Positions 1 through 9,139 are shown, numbered from the stretch's first letter. The stretch: DNA of 43,140 bases from Okeania sp. SIO3I5 (GCF_010672085.1 NZ_JAAHHT010000060.1:1-43140); one strand, 5' to 3'. Notes: generated by a model from the sequence alone, not told the origin. Numbers and translations are program-made.

Positions 1-1587
1 GTGGCGATCGCTTTCTTTTTAATATGTCTATTATTTAATCTGCACCGCTATTATAGTTTTTACGCCTCTTACGACCAGGGTATATTCAACCAAGTTTTTT
101 GGAATAGTATGCACGGTCGTTTTTTTCAAAGTTCCCTCTCTTCAGCTCTTTCCACAAATGTAGTCCACCAAGGCCAAGTTTCAGAAGTATACTATCACCG
201 CTTAGGCCAACATTTTACTCCTGCTCTTTTGCTCTGGTTGCCAATATATGCCCTATTTCCATCTCCTGCTACTTTGACAATCTTACAAGTGACATTAGTC
301 ACTGCTGCGGGTTTAGTTTTATATATTCTAGCTAGACAATATCTCCAACCACAGTTATCGGCCATGATTAGTGTTAGTTTCTATGGAGCTAATGCAGTAA
401 TCGGACCTACCCTAGCAAATTTCCATGATATTTGTCAAATACCTCTGTTTGTATTTAGCTTACTACTGGCAATGGAAAAACGCTGGTGGTCTCTATTTTG
501 GATTTTGGCAATATTAATTTTGGCTGTCAGAGAGGATGCAGGAGTAGTATTGTTTGGGGTTGGGTTCTACCTAATTTTAAGTAAACGCTATCCCAAAATA
601 GGTTTAGCTGTCTGTACTCTCAGTTTTGCCTATATGGTTGCTCTGACAAATCTAATTATGCCGATATTTTCCGAAGACATTTCCCAGAGATTTATGATGG
701 AAAGATTTGGTCAATATGCGGAAGGAGACGAAGCTTCGACTTTGGAAATTATTTGGGGGATGATTAGCAACCCTTGGCGGTTAATAGGGGAAATTTTTAC
801 TCCTTTCTTTGGCACTATCAAATATTTATTAGGTCAATGGTTGCCGTTAGCATTTGTGCCTGCTGTTGCTCCTGCTGCTTGGATGATAGCAGGATTTCCT
901 TTACTGAAATTATTTTCTGCTCAGGGTTTGTCTGTACTGTCAATTACGATTCGCTACGCCATGACAGTGGTGCCTGGATTATTTTACGGTGCAATTTTAT
1001 GGTGGGGAAAAAGAGAATCAGATGTTGAAAATTCACAACTGCCATCACCAAAGTTTCGCCGTTTCTGGGTAGCTTGTATTTGCTTGTCACTATTTTTTAC
1101 ATTTACATCTAATCCTAATCGCACTTTTTATTTTTTAGTACCAGACTCAATACAACCTTGGGTTTATGTTCCCGCACACCAACAATGGCAGCACGTCGGT
1201 AAAATGCGACCATTGTTAGAGAAAATTCCTGATGATGCTAGCGTCGCAGCAACAACTTATATTATTCCACACTTATCAAGTCGTCGAGCAGTTTTGCGGT
1301 TTCCGAGGATGAAATTTAGAAATGATGCGAGAGAAGTGGAAAAAGTGCAATATATAATTGTTGACTTGTGGCGGTTGAATAGATATCGAGTCGCATTTAA
1401 GAGCGATCGGCAACGACTAGAAAAAATTGTACCTCGAATTGAAGAGCTTTATAAATCTGGTGAATATGGAATTACTGATTTTGCAGATGGTGTGATTTTG
1501 ATGCACAAAGGTGTTGTTTCTGATTTGGATGCTGTTGCTGCATGGGAAAATTTCAGGCGAGAAATTGATGAATTTTCTGATGAGTGA
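1..1587 (+). CDS. DUF2079 family membrane protein, 5' end cut by window
   Basis: Predicted polytopic inner-membrane protein of the DUF2079 family, whose function is unknown (some members resemble glycosyltransferase-like membrane enzymes). The frame is open from base 1, where a GTG happens to stand, so the true start is probably upstream. Visible are the family-type N-terminal block YASYDQGIFNQ (about residues 21-31), a soluble loop with YYHRLGQHFTPALLLW (about 65-80), and about eight to ten hydrophobic segments up to residue 375. A soluble C-terminal domain of about 150 residues follows. At 528 residues it is near full length. A degenerate copy of its 3' end lies about 10 kb away at 11612-11772. 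DUF2079 assignment is from recognised motifs; the biochemical role is not known. Confidence 0.75.
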   Translation: MAIAFFLICLLFNLHRYYSFYASYDQGIFNQVFWNSMHGRFFQSSLSSALSTNVVHQGQVSEVYYHRLGQHFTPALLLWLPIYALFPSPATLTILQVTLVTAAGLVLYILARQYLQPQLSAMISVSFYGANAVIGPTLANFHDICQIPLFVFSLLLAMEKRWWSLFWILAILILAVREDAGVVLFGVGFYLILSKRYPKIGLAVCTLSFAYMVALTNLIMPIFSEDISQRFMMERFGQYAEGDEASTLEIIWGMISNPWRLIGEIFTPFFGTIKYLLGQWLPLAFVPAVAPAAWMIAGFPLLKLFSAQGLSVLSITIRYAMTVVPGLFYGAILWWGKRESDVENSQLPSPKFRRFWVACICLSLFFTFTSNPNRTFYFLVPDSIQPWVYVPAHQQWQHVGKMRPLLEKIPDDASVAATTYIIPHLSSRRAVLRFPRMKFRNDAREVEKVQYIIVDLWRLNRYRVAFKSDRQRLEKIVPRIEELYKSGEYGITDFADGVILMHKGVVSDLDAVAAWENFRREIDEFSDE

Positions 1588-1636
1588 AATTGTAGGGGCG
1601 GATTTCATCAAAAACAATTTACATTATCAGGACTTA

Positions 1637-1982
1637 TATCATGTTCGGTTGAATACTTATAAATAATTATCAAGGAGTCAGGAGTCGTAGGGGATTTCCG
1701 GCCGTTTGCTTCGCATAACTATCGTTAACGGCCGTACAGGAGTCAGAATTTCTGGAGAAAGGAGTCAGGAGAAAAGTAGAAGTATAATATCTTTTCCCTA
1801 CTCTCAGCAGCTCAAATTTTAGGTAGTGGTGCATTGTAATGGTTGTGCATTTTCCCGATCTTTGTTAGGAAGCGCGGCAGTGGGAGCATCTTGCTCCCGT
1901 GCCAGATATTTCTTTCTCCTGTATACCATTACTATGCAGGACTACCAAATTTTATTTATAACTGATTATCCGAACATGATAC
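1637..1982. repeat. TA-flanked inverted-repeat element, copy 1 (MITE-like)
   Basis: Starts TATCATGTTCGGTTGAATAC and ends TTATCCGAACATGATAC, so the ends are imperfect inverted repeats, with a TA on each side (1635-1636 and 1983-1984). The inside holds GGAGTCA heptamers, a palindrome built on ACGGCCGT at about 1696-1735 and a short hairpin GGGAGCATCTTGCTCCC at 1882-1898. No transposase frame is present. It sits within a broken AGGACTTACGCAAG sequence: removing the element plus one TA restores that string. Confidence 0.7.
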
Positions 1983-2010
1983 TACGCAAGAACACTATAT
2001 ATAGTGTATA

Positions 2011-2493
2011 TCGCTAACCACTCACCCCTATTACTTAGATGAATTAGAACATCTGCTGGTCTATCGCTGTCAGAAAATTATGGAGCAGCAGGAATTTGTT
2101 CAGGGGTTAATATCAAATCCGGTTGAATAGTTATTGTATAGTTGGGAGTAGGGGAGTAGGGTAAAGACGTTGCATAAGGGCGTCCGTACGAGAGTAGGGG
2201 AGATTGAATACTGAAAATTATAGAATTATCAACATATACTATATAACCGGATTCTATATTATATAAAATTCGGTTATACAGTAATCGCATTCAAAAATCC
2301 TCAACTGAAATATGTGTTTGCTAGAAGCACGAATTTAAAAATTTATGCATTTTCATTCCTTTCTTACTCCGTACGGACGCCCTTATGCAACGTCCCTACC
2401 TCCTTACTCCTTACTCCTCAGTAATACAATAACTAATTACCCGGATTCTATATAACCTGTTTTCACTGGTGGCCTCAAACTAGAAATGCTTAA
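2011..2493 (+). pseudogene. C-terminal remnant of an IS630-like transposase, split by a MITE
   Basis: The frame from about 2014 reads PYYLDELEHLLVYRCQKIME, then QQEFVQGL, and is interrupted at 2110 by an inverted-repeat element. If that element and one TA are removed, the frame continues TCFHWWPQTRNA and stops at 2491-2493. The pattern LDELE..L..RC ... FVQGLT.FHWWP resembles the C-termini of cyanobacterial IS630-family transposases. Only about 40 residues survive and nothing recognisable remains upstream, so this is a dead fragment. The reconstruction is read directly; the family assignment is from memory of the family and is less sure. Confidence 0.55.
2110..2452. repeat. TA-flanked inverted-repeat element, copy 2 (composite)
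   Basis: The outer ends are ATATCAAATCCGGTTGAATA on the left and ATTACCCGGATTCTATA on the right, inverted and similar over about 28 bp, with TA at 2108-2109 and 2453-2454. The size (343 bp) is close to copy 1. A second internal end, ACCGGATTCTATATTA near 2250, suggests a nested or modular structure. The interior carries GGGAGTA-type repeats and the string ACGGACGCCCTTATGCAACG in both orientations. It interrupts the IS630-like remnant. Confidence 0.7.
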
Positions 2494-2677
2494 TCATCAC
2501 TAATCATCCCGACATGATATTAATTTGATTTTCAAATTATCCTTAAATCTTTCTAAAATGAGAAACCTAAAACCTTTAGTCAATCCCAACTAACAAAAAT
2601 TTTGGCAGAAGTCCCCAGCTAAAAATATGAGCGGGACACCGTTATATGAGGTGGTGAGAATTCCCAACTAGAAATTT

Positions 2678-2712
2678 AACTTCTGACTTCTGACTTCTGA
2701 CTTTTGACTTTT
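2678..2712. repeat. Heptamer array (CTTCTGA)n
   Basis: About four to five units of 7 bp, the last ones degenerate (CTTTTGA). The array begins three bases beyond the stop codon of the minus-strand gene that follows. Confidence 0.8.
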
Positions 2713-3147
2713 TCAAGCCGCTACATCGTTATTATCAAATAACTCAAAAATCTGCCGACAAAAATATTTCACTTTAGCAGCAGATTCTGTTGTTGGTTGA
2801 GTATTTCCCACAAAACGCCAGCCACCGACGGTTGATAATTTCCACTGTTCCCCATGATGATCGTAACCAGCAACTTCAACCCCTATTACACGACGATAAG
2901 CTTCAATTGGGTCTTGATAAAAGCGAATTTGCACTAATAGACAACGACTTTCCAAAGATCGGCTTCTACCAGGCAAATGAAAACCAATATCTATAGAATC
3001 TGGATCAACCAATTCTAAAGTATCTGGATCGTTCATCCAAGGCTTTAGATCGACCTTAACATCTGGAAACTGGGACTTAAATAAATTAACAATTGTAGCA
3101 ATCTTACTAACAAGTTCAAAGTTTTTGGCCTGTTCTGCAGCATTCAC
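2713..3147 (-). CDS. Conserved hypothetical protein, 144 aa
   Basis: I do not recognise the family. The product is a soluble 144-residue protein with no signal peptide or membrane segment. It starts MNAAEQAKNFELVSKIATIV, and the middle reads SIDIGFHLPGRSRSLESRCL followed by VQIRFY and VIGVEVAGYDHHGEQW, a beta-rich pattern with a C-terminal helix ending FDNNDVAA. The start has a usable ribosome-binding site (GAGGAGG, about 9 bases upstream on its strand). It stands alone; a heptamer array lies immediately beyond its stop codon. Confidence 0.7.
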   Translation of the reverse strand: MNAAEQAKNFELVSKIATIVNLFKSQFPDVKVDLKPWMNDPDTLELVDPDSIDIGFHLPGRSRSLESRCLLVQIRFYQDPIEAYRRVIGVEVAGYDHHGEQWKLSTVGGWRFVGNTQPTTESAAKVKYFCRQIFELFDNNDVAA

Positions 3148-3352
3148 TATAATGTATCCTCCTCAATGAAAAAATTCCAGATTACTAATTAATTAATTTA
3201 ACTACAGATAAAAAACTGTGATTATTTGGACAATTCATAATAACTTTAGATTCTTTACTAAAAAATTAAGTCTCAAGTCTCCTGCCTTTTTAAGACGATG
3301 AAAAAATCAACTTCAATATTTCGAACCTCTGACTTCAGTGTATTAATAACTA

Positions 3353-3484
3353 ATATCATGTCCGGTTAAATAGTTATAAATAAGGAAGGAGGAGTCAGGA
3401 GTCAGGAGTCAGGAGGGAAGAGGAGAGAGTTTGAATGTATAAGGAGGAAAAAGTTTTTTGAGCACTAATTATCCGGACATGATC
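3353..3484. repeat. TA-flanked inverted-repeat element, copy 3
   Basis: Starts ATATCATGTCCGGTTAAATA and ends CTAATTATCCGGACATGATC, flanked by TA at 3351-3352 and 3485-3486. The terminal 14 bases pair almost perfectly (ATCATGTCCGG). At 132 bp it is the smallest complete copy, and the centre is little more than GGAGTCA heptamers. Confidence 0.75.
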
Positions 3485-3589
3485 TAATAACTGATATAGC
3501 AGTCAAAGCAAAGGGAGCGGACAGTTCTAAATCCTGTTTGCGGAGCATTTCCCTATACGAAAAACCCTTTGATAGTCTCCTGTTCCCTG

Positions 3590-3784
3590 TTCCCTCTGTT
3601 GGTGCGCATTCCCTCTGTTGGTGCGCATTTCCTCTGTTGGTGCGCATTCCCTCTGTTGGTGCGCATTCCCTCTGTTGGTGCGCATTCCCTCTGTTGGTGC
3701 GCATTTCCTCTGTTGGTGCGCATTTCCTCTGTTGGTGCGCATTCCCTCTGTTGGTGCGCATTCCCTCTGTTGGTGCGCATTCCC
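3590..3784. repeat. 19-bp tandem array, ten copies
   Basis: Ten copies of GGTGCGCATTCCCTCTGTT, starting every 19 bases from 3601 to 3772, differing only by TTCCC or TTTCC. A related single unit (TTGGTGCGCGTTCCCTTGCG) occurs at about 12940. Because 19 is not a multiple of 3, all frames stay open over much of the array and give false reading frames on both strands. Confidence 0.9.
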
Positions 3785-4040
3785 TTGCGACTTTCCTCTT
3801 GCAGAGGAGCTTTGCTAACGTCGTCGCGGGGTCGCACCGCTTGCGACTTTCCTCTTGCAGAGGAGCTTTGCTTTTTCTTATCGGGAATGCTCCGCAAACA
3901 TGTCGCGCAGCGTTAGCGGAGCTTTGCGTCAGCAAAACGTCGTCGCGGGGTCGCACCGCTTGCGAGCTGTCGGCGACGCGGGGTCTGACGTTGCGTCTGT
4001 CGCCGACGCGGGATCGCACCGCTATTCCCTATTCCCGATT
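3785..4040. repeat. Cluster of GC-rich palindromic repeats (REP-like)
   Basis: A patchwork of short GC-rich units: GCGACTTTCCTCTTGCAGAG twice (3787 and 3843), GTCGTCGCGGGGTCGCACCG twice, GGAATGCTCCGCAAAC, and GTCGGCGACGCGGGGTC facing GTCGCCGACGCGGGATC. Pieces recur at 12950-12985, 34075-34125 and inside a gene at 35503-35524. The high GC contrasts with the AT-rich surroundings. No coding sequence is credible here. Confidence 0.75.
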
Positions 4041-4072
4041 CAAGTAGCGCTATAACTAATAACTGAAACGAT

Positions 4073-6436
4073 TTATTCTTGAGTAGACTCAGGTTCTTTA
4101 GGCAACAGCACCTTCGCCCGAAGAAACCGTAAACCACTTATTCCCTGTAAAGGTTCAATCAAACCAGTCTCAAATTTATCTTCCACCCAACCTTCACGAA
4201 CCAAATAACGGAAATACTGTTCATATTCCTCCCACTCTTCATCTGTAGAATAAACAACTGTCAACATTCCAGGTTGAGTAATGCGCTCTTTGGTTTCCTT
4301 ATCCACACCCTTATCAATACGCTTTTTCACAATTTCATAACGAATATCGTGAGTACCTTTCACATCAAATAATCTTTCCGTACTTTCATTGTGATAAATA
4401 TCAATCGTACCATTCTGGACTAATATCAGATGCACAACTCCTAATATTGGCTCCTCAGATTCAGCTTTCAAACGCAAGGCAGTTCGTGCACAATCACAAA
4501 TTGCCCGTAGTTGATCGTAACGTAAACTGCTAAGATGAAATTGATTAAATTTAGAGTTAATAGATTTACCCACATACATCATGTGATCTATGCCATCAGT
4601 AGCTTCCAAATCACAATGGTGAGGGAGAATAAGCTGCATCTGCGTTTGCCAGTTTTCCCAAGTATTTTGGAGGTGGTAGTTAATTTTGTACAACATCTGA
4701 TCATAGCGTTCTCGTGCTTGATATACGCCATGATGGATATTATCACAAGCTGCACGATAAGCTTCAACAGCAACTTTAATAGTATCTCCACATTTTTCAA
4801 AATAGTCAAAATATATCTCTAAACGGCAGCGTAGATATTCTAAAGCTGTAATTTCAGTATTCACTGAAACTCTTTTTTCTAGGGACTTAATATGTTCCAA
4901 CAAATCTTGTCGTAGTTGCTCACACAAAGCACTATCTTGTTTCTGGCAAACAGTTTCCACAATGGCTAAACCTAGGCGAAATTGAGCCAGAATATCACTT
5001 TGAATTGCCCGATTACGTTCTGTAGAAGAACCACGAATATCACAAATACCATAAAGGGGATAGACATTTTCAAAAACAATTGTTTCAGCAGGTAATCCCC
5101 AACGACGTCGTTCCGCTTCTTGCAAAAATCGCCATTCAACTGCGGGATGAATATTACGAATATTAGTAAACCGTTCTTGAATTGTTTGACGAACTGCGGT
5201 ACTAAAAGCAGGAATCAAGTCTTGGGCATTTTGATAATCTGAGACATTAAAGTTGCTAGGACGATTGCTCATTAATCCTGCTATTCCCAAAATTTCTGGC
5301 ATACCCGATCCCTCTTTTGGAGAAGCAGGTTTAATCACTAGGGGAATTAGCAGTAAAGAGCGGACTCCTTTTTGAAATAAATTTTGCTCGCACTCAGTTC
5401 GACAATTTGATTCAAGTTCGGTAATATTTTCAATTTGATTTGTTTTTGCACTTTTGAGGATCGGAGAATCCTGTAAACTCTGAGTAGAATATAGCTTGGG
5501 ATATTTTGCTCTCGTTAAAAATTCGCTGCCAATAAATAACTTGTATTGTTTTTCGCCTTCATTTCGCAGCAAAATCATATCATCTGCTCGAAATAGCGAT
5601 CGCAATAATTTGTCAATTGCCTTAAATTTATCTTGCTGCATTAATGACTCTGGTTCAACTAAAAGTTGGATTAGTTTTCGTTTTTGTTCTTTGAGAGTGA
5701 CATCTAACCCTTCGAGTAAAAGTAAACCTTCTATTTGGTAATTTTCTAATTTTAATTTTTGGGCTAATATTTCTACATTTCCAGGTTGTATCAACCAAGC
5801 TATTTCTTCAGACTTTGACATTGACTGAAAATTGAAATCTATAAACTCGTCTATTTTTTGGTCAACTCTTGTAACTTTTAGTTCCTGAGAACAAAACCAG
5901 AATTCTATATACTTTGGTTCTGAGTTTTTTAGGGAATTAACTGTTGATATGACTGAGGAATCTTGAAATTGTAGATTTGCTGTATCTATCTCATAAAGTT
6001 GTTTGAGTACCCAGTGCAGAATTTGTAAGCGGTAAAGTTTTTTTAGTTCTGTATTATCCCAATCACTAAATAATTCGTTTAGCTTAATATTTTGCTGTGT
6101 TTCTATTGCACCCCGCTCTATACCCATTAGTTCGTAAAATGGATGACTAGCATATTTAAAACTCAAGCTTCCTGGTTCTATAATTGCTGTTAATATTTTG
6201 CTGTGCAGTGGAAAATTTTCTAATCGCTCTGTTATTTGTTTCCAAATTTTTAGTCGATCGATTTGATTATCGTGTTGAGATAGTTGAGATACTAAAGCTT
6301 GCGAGAGTTCTTCTATTTTTATTTGTTCGCTTTGTTCGCTGTCTTGATAGTTTGTAGTTGCAGTAGTCTGCTCTGGCAAAGCTTTTGTATCATATTTATG
6401 ATTTTTATCTGTGCTTTTTTGTTTGGAAATCTGCAT
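4073..6436 (-). CDS. Large GAF-type protein of unknown function
   Basis: Soluble protein of 787 residues from the chosen ATG; a GTG 66 bases upstream would give 809, but the extra residues are basic and low in complexity, and AGGTG precedes the ATG. The N-terminal part is charged and variable. About residues 80-110 (HSKILTAIIEPGSLSFKYAS) look PAS-like, and about 285-430 form a GAF-like sensor module. A block PLYGICDIRGSS lies at about 460-471, with WRFLQEAERRRWGL before it; I know this block from GAF-containing proteins of cyanobacteria and Bacteroidetes. The C-terminal half is helical and ends in an alpha/beta domain with GVVHLILVQNGTIDIYHNES. No histidine-kinase or cyclase core is visible. 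It may be a cytosolic signalling protein; the ligand is unknown. Confidence 0.75.
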   Translation of the reverse strand: MQISKQKSTDKNHKYDTKALPEQTTATTNYQDSEQSEQIKIEELSQALVSQLSQHDNQIDRLKIWKQITERLENFPLHSKILTAIIEPGSLSFKYASHPFYELMGIERGAIETQQNIKLNELFSDWDNTELKKLYRLQILHWVLKQLYEIDTANLQFQDSSVISTVNSLKNSEPKYIEFWFCSQELKVTRVDQKIDEFIDFNFQSMSKSEEIAWLIQPGNVEILAQKLKLENYQIEGLLLLEGLDVTLKEQKRKLIQLLVEPESLMQQDKFKAIDKLLRSLFRADDMILLRNEGEKQYKLFIGSEFLTRAKYPKLYSTQSLQDSPILKSAKTNQIENITELESNCRTECEQNLFQKGVRSLLLIPLVIKPASPKEGSGMPEILGIAGLMSNRPSNFNVSDYQNAQDLIPAFSTAVRQTIQERFTNIRNIHPAVEWRFLQEAERRRWGLPAETIVFENVYPLYGICDIRGSSTERNRAIQSDILAQFRLGLAIVETVCQKQDSALCEQLRQDLLEHIKSLEKRVSVNTEITALEYLRCRLEIYFDYFEKCGDTIKVAVEAYRAACDNIHHGVYQARERYDQMLYKINYHLQNTWENWQTQMQLILPHHCDLEATDGIDHMMYVGKSINSKFNQFHLSSLRYDQLRAICDCARTALRLKAESEEPILGVVHLILVQNGTIDIYHNESTERLFDVKGTHDIRYEIVKKRIDKGVDKETKERITQPGMLTVVYSTDEEWEEYEQYFRYLVREGWVEDKFETGLIEPLQGISGLRFLRAKVLLPKEPESTQE

Positions 6437-6639
6437 ACTTTTTGCACCTGATTTTTTTTGAATATATATTTTTTTATCATAACCTTGTTTAAAGACTCGC
6501 ACTTTTACTTAAGGAAACGTCAGGATGCAAAATATATTTATGTTCTGATATATTGTTCTGGTATATTATTAAATAGTTATTAATATTTATTGACTTTTTT
6601 GATAATTAATAATTATAACAAGCTGAGGTGTATATTAAT

Positions 6640-6742
6640 CAGGACTTATCCAGGCGAACCCAGAAACCGGGTTTTTTCCTCAATATTTATTGTTAAAAAC
6701 AACGATTTATCCTAAAAACCCAGTTTCTTTATGTAAGTCCTG
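6640..6742. repeat. AGGACTTA hairpin repeat, copy A
   Basis: About 103 bp beginning CAGGACTTATCCAGGCGAAC and ending TTCTTTATGTAAGTCCTG, so its two ends are inverted copies. Internal arms AGAAACCGGGTTTTTTCC and AAAAACCCAGTTTCTTT pair around TTGTTAAAAACAACG. Other copies are at 13290-13391, 22007-22107 and, split, at 25861-26229. Confidence 0.8.
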
Positions 6743-6826
6743 TTAACATTAATAACCTCCAGCAGTATGAATACAGCAATCCAGGCATTCATTAGTTGTG
6801 ACATCTCCTTAATTTCAATTCCAGAG

Positions 6827-7230
6827 CGAAAAAATCAAAAATATTTTCCTGATTTCAAGCCTCTGACTTTCCTGCGGAATGCGGAGCAAACAGGCAAAAG
6901 TTACAATTTTGAATTTTGAATTTTGAATTTTGAATTTTGAATTTTGAATTGAATTGATGGTTACCTGAAAACCTTTAATTCAATTCTGACTCCCTCCTGA
7001 CTCCTGACCATTTTTTGAATTCAAAATTCACCCATTCAAAGTTCAAAAATTTTGGCTCATTCCTTAATTTCAATAATTGTTTAATTAAGGATTCAAGCCT
7101 CGTTATTCTCTCTTATCGAAAAAATCAAAAATATTTTCCTGATTTCAAGCCTCTGACTTTCCTGCGGAATGCGGAGCAAACAGGCAAAAGTTACAATTTT
7201 GAATTTTGAATTTTGAATTTTGAATTTATT
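6827..7230. repeat. Direct duplication of about 100 bp plus TTTTGAA heptamers
   Basis: The block from CGAAAAAATCAAAAATATTT through CTGCGGAATGCGGAGCAAAC to GTTACAATTTTGAA occurs at 6827-6925 and again, essentially identical, at 7117-7215. Each copy runs into an array of TTTTGAA heptamers (6907-6952, 7198-7227). GACTCCTGACTCCTGAC heptamers lie beside both. The stretch 6437-7327 has no credible gene. Confidence 0.85.
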
Positions 7231-7327
7231 TGACTCCTGACTCCTGACATTAGAGAAAACATAAAAAATAATGCCACTAATTACAAATAGTGACATTACA
7301 AATCTACTATAAACTTTTTCCTAACAA

Positions 7328-7903
7328 TTACCACAGCCCTCTTACAGGTGGTGGTGGAGTAGGCCGCCGAATAGGAGGTGGTGGTTGAAGCGGTGGGAAC
7401 TCTAAAGATGGAGGACCTTGGAAGTTATATTGTGGTAAGCGAACTTCTACCCGTTCGTAATTATAATCTGGGATAACTTTAAAGAAATCAATACAACCAC
7501 AAGGCTTGTTTGGGTCATCATCCTTTTTACCCACAATAGCATAAAGTCGCATTCCAGGTACTAAACCTGCTATTTCGATATTATGCATAGGGGAAAAATA
7601 TAGAGTCCGTAGTTGACCACGTTCTGTTGCGGGAATTGTCACAAAAGTTGGTTCACCATCGTTCTCGGCAATTCCAGGAATGCCTAATTCTTCTTCATCA
7701 TCTATGAGAATTGTAACTACATTACCGATAATACCCTTAACATAGCCTACAACCTCGATTTGATTTCCTCCGCCAGCACGAACTCTTCGCCGTTGGGCAA
7801 CTTTTTCATTTTCAGGAGCAGCGATCGCGGGAGAAATTGCTCCGAATGTAATTAACATTGACAAGCAACTACTTGTCAAAATAGTATATCTTGGAAGACG
7901 CAT
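7328..7903 (-). CDS. Secreted proline-rich conserved protein, 191 aa
   Basis: I do not recognise a named family. The ATG chosen is preceded by GAGG on its strand; a longer start ten codons upstream lacks support. Residues 1-29 form a signal peptide (MRLPRYTILTSSCLSMLITF, then AISPAIAA), so the mature protein is outside the inner membrane. The core, about residues 45-150, is beta-rich (VVGYVKGIIGNVVTILIDDE) and has a CGC motif in DPNKPCGCIDFFKV. The tail is a proline run (PPLQPPPPIRRPTPPPPVRG), suggesting interaction with the cell wall or a partner. It stands alone, with repeats on both sides. Confidence 0.75.
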   Translation of the reverse strand: MRLPRYTILTSSCLSMLITFGAISPAIAAPENEKVAQRRRVRAGGGNQIEVVGYVKGIIGNVVTILIDDEEELGIPGIAENDGEPTFVTIPATERGQLRTLYFSPMHNIEIAGLVPGMRLYAIVGKKDDDPNKPCGCIDFFKVIPDYNYERVEVRLPQYNFQGPPSLEFPPLQPPPPIRRPTPPPPVRGLW

Positions 7904-8132
7904 GACTACCTCACCAAATTGTGTCCTGGCCATAAATTGGCTTTCCTCTATGAATTAAAACTCGTCCAATTGGACAGAGTTTAGATAAGCAAATATAGCT
8001 GGACAGTGCTTATAGGATTGGCTCTTTTATCAAACCTCACCCTTAAGGGCCGGGTTTTAATCAAAGCCTCAGCCAAGAATTTACCACCAAGAGTTATTTT
8101 TGGCAAGCTATTTCAGTTATAGCGCTACGCGC

Positions 8133-8170
8133 TAGGGAACAGGGAACAGGGAATAGGGAATAGAGAATAG
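8133..8170. repeat. Heptamer array (GGGAACA/GGGAATA)n
   Basis: Five 7-bp units in the order GGGAACA, GGGAACA, GGGAATA, GGGAATA, GAGAATA. Similar arrays are at 31380, 33260 and 40560. The rest of 7904-8348 shows nothing I can assign beyond a truncated hairpin repeat. Confidence 0.8.
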
Positions 8171-8348
8171 TAAGCTGTCAAAGAATTTCAGGATTTATCA
8201 ATCTCCGCGCTCTTTGCTTCGACTGCTATATCGGTTAATAAAATTTGTAGCGTTTTTCACATTTATCACCTCAAGTCACAAACAAGATTCACTAAGGACA
8301 TTCCAAGGAATATCCCTAATTTAGTCTACCTAAGTGAAAACTGCTGTA

Positions 8349-8505
8349 ATATCAAATCCGCTTACTCCGTAGGGGCGATTCGCTTGCTCGCCCCTACACC
8401 CTACATAAGAAACCAGGTTTGTGGGAGATCAATGTTAGTATTGTAGAGAATTTGATACAAACCCGGTTTTTCTACTTTTTCATACCGATACTACCGGATT
8501 TGATA
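8349..8505. repeat. TA-flanked inverted-repeat element, copy 4
   Basis: Starts ATATCAAATCCGCTTACTCC and ends CTACCGGATTTGATA, flanked by TA at 8347-8348 and 8506-8507. It contains a hairpin TAGGGGCGATTCGCTTGCTC...GCCCCTA and part of an AAACCAGGTTT/AAACCCGGTTT repeat related to the AGGACTTA hairpins. Confidence 0.65.
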
Positions 8506-8527
8506 TAACTGAAAATCCTAAAAAATT

Positions 8528-8971
8528 TCACTCTTGACTCTTGACTCCTGAATCCTGACTCCTGACTTCTTGAACTTTTTTTTCTCGTGACATATATTCT
8601 TTTTCAATATTAATAGCTTCTATCCCCTGTTCCATCATCAACTTAAACATTGAGCCTAATTGTACCCAAATCAATAAGGCAGTGGGAAATACTACTATTG
8701 CACCTATAACAATGGATAACCATTCAACAATATTAAATGTAGAAAGACTAGATGCGACACATAAAAATACAAATAAAGTCGTTCCTAAATAAGCAGTTAT
8801 TATGTTGGGTGTTTGATAATCTATTTTTGTTTGATAGTTTTTGCTGCGAGACCAGATAGTTAATTTATATTCCAACATATCTTTAAAAATTACTCCCAAG
8901 AGAATAGAAAAAAGTAATGTCAATTCAATTACTGTATAAACAGGAAAATTAAAAAAAGTGTTAGTGTACAT
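8528..8971 (-). CDS. Small membrane protein with a repeat-derived tail
   Basis: Unrecognised 147-residue protein. Three hydrophobic segments are visible at about residues 10-30, 57-78 and 83-105, so it is probably an inner-membrane protein, followed by a charged helix (EAINIEKEYMSREKK). The last residues, VQEVRSQDSGVKSQE, are encoded by a GGAGTCA-type heptamer array that runs straight through the stop codon. The original C-terminus has therefore probably been replaced or extended by repeat DNA. No operon partner. Confidence 0.65.
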   Translation of the reverse strand: MYTNTFFNFPVYTVIELTLLFSILLGVIFKDMLEYKLTIWSRSKNYQTKIDYQTPNIITAYLGTTLFVFLCVASSLSTFNIVEWLSIVIGAIVVFPTALLIWVQLGSMFKLMMEQGIEAINIEKEYMSREKKVQEVRSQDSGVKSQE

Positions 8972-9139
8972 TTTTTTTGAGCCACAAATATTAACAATTG
9001 TGAATCATATCATATTTTTTGAGGAGTCAGGAGTCAGGAGAAAAGAGAATAAGCACTCAGAAGTTAGAAGAAATGAGAATTATTGAGGGGATAGGAGAAA
9101 GAATTGAATTGCCTCTTGATTTTTCCGCCCTTGTATAGT

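Noticed and set aside
3465-4055. Several overlapping open frames on both strands over the 19-bp array and palindromes
   Set aside because: They translate the tandem unit in all frames (RIPSVGAHS, MRTNRGNAHQQ) and end in palindromic repeats; no protein family, no ribosome-binding site.
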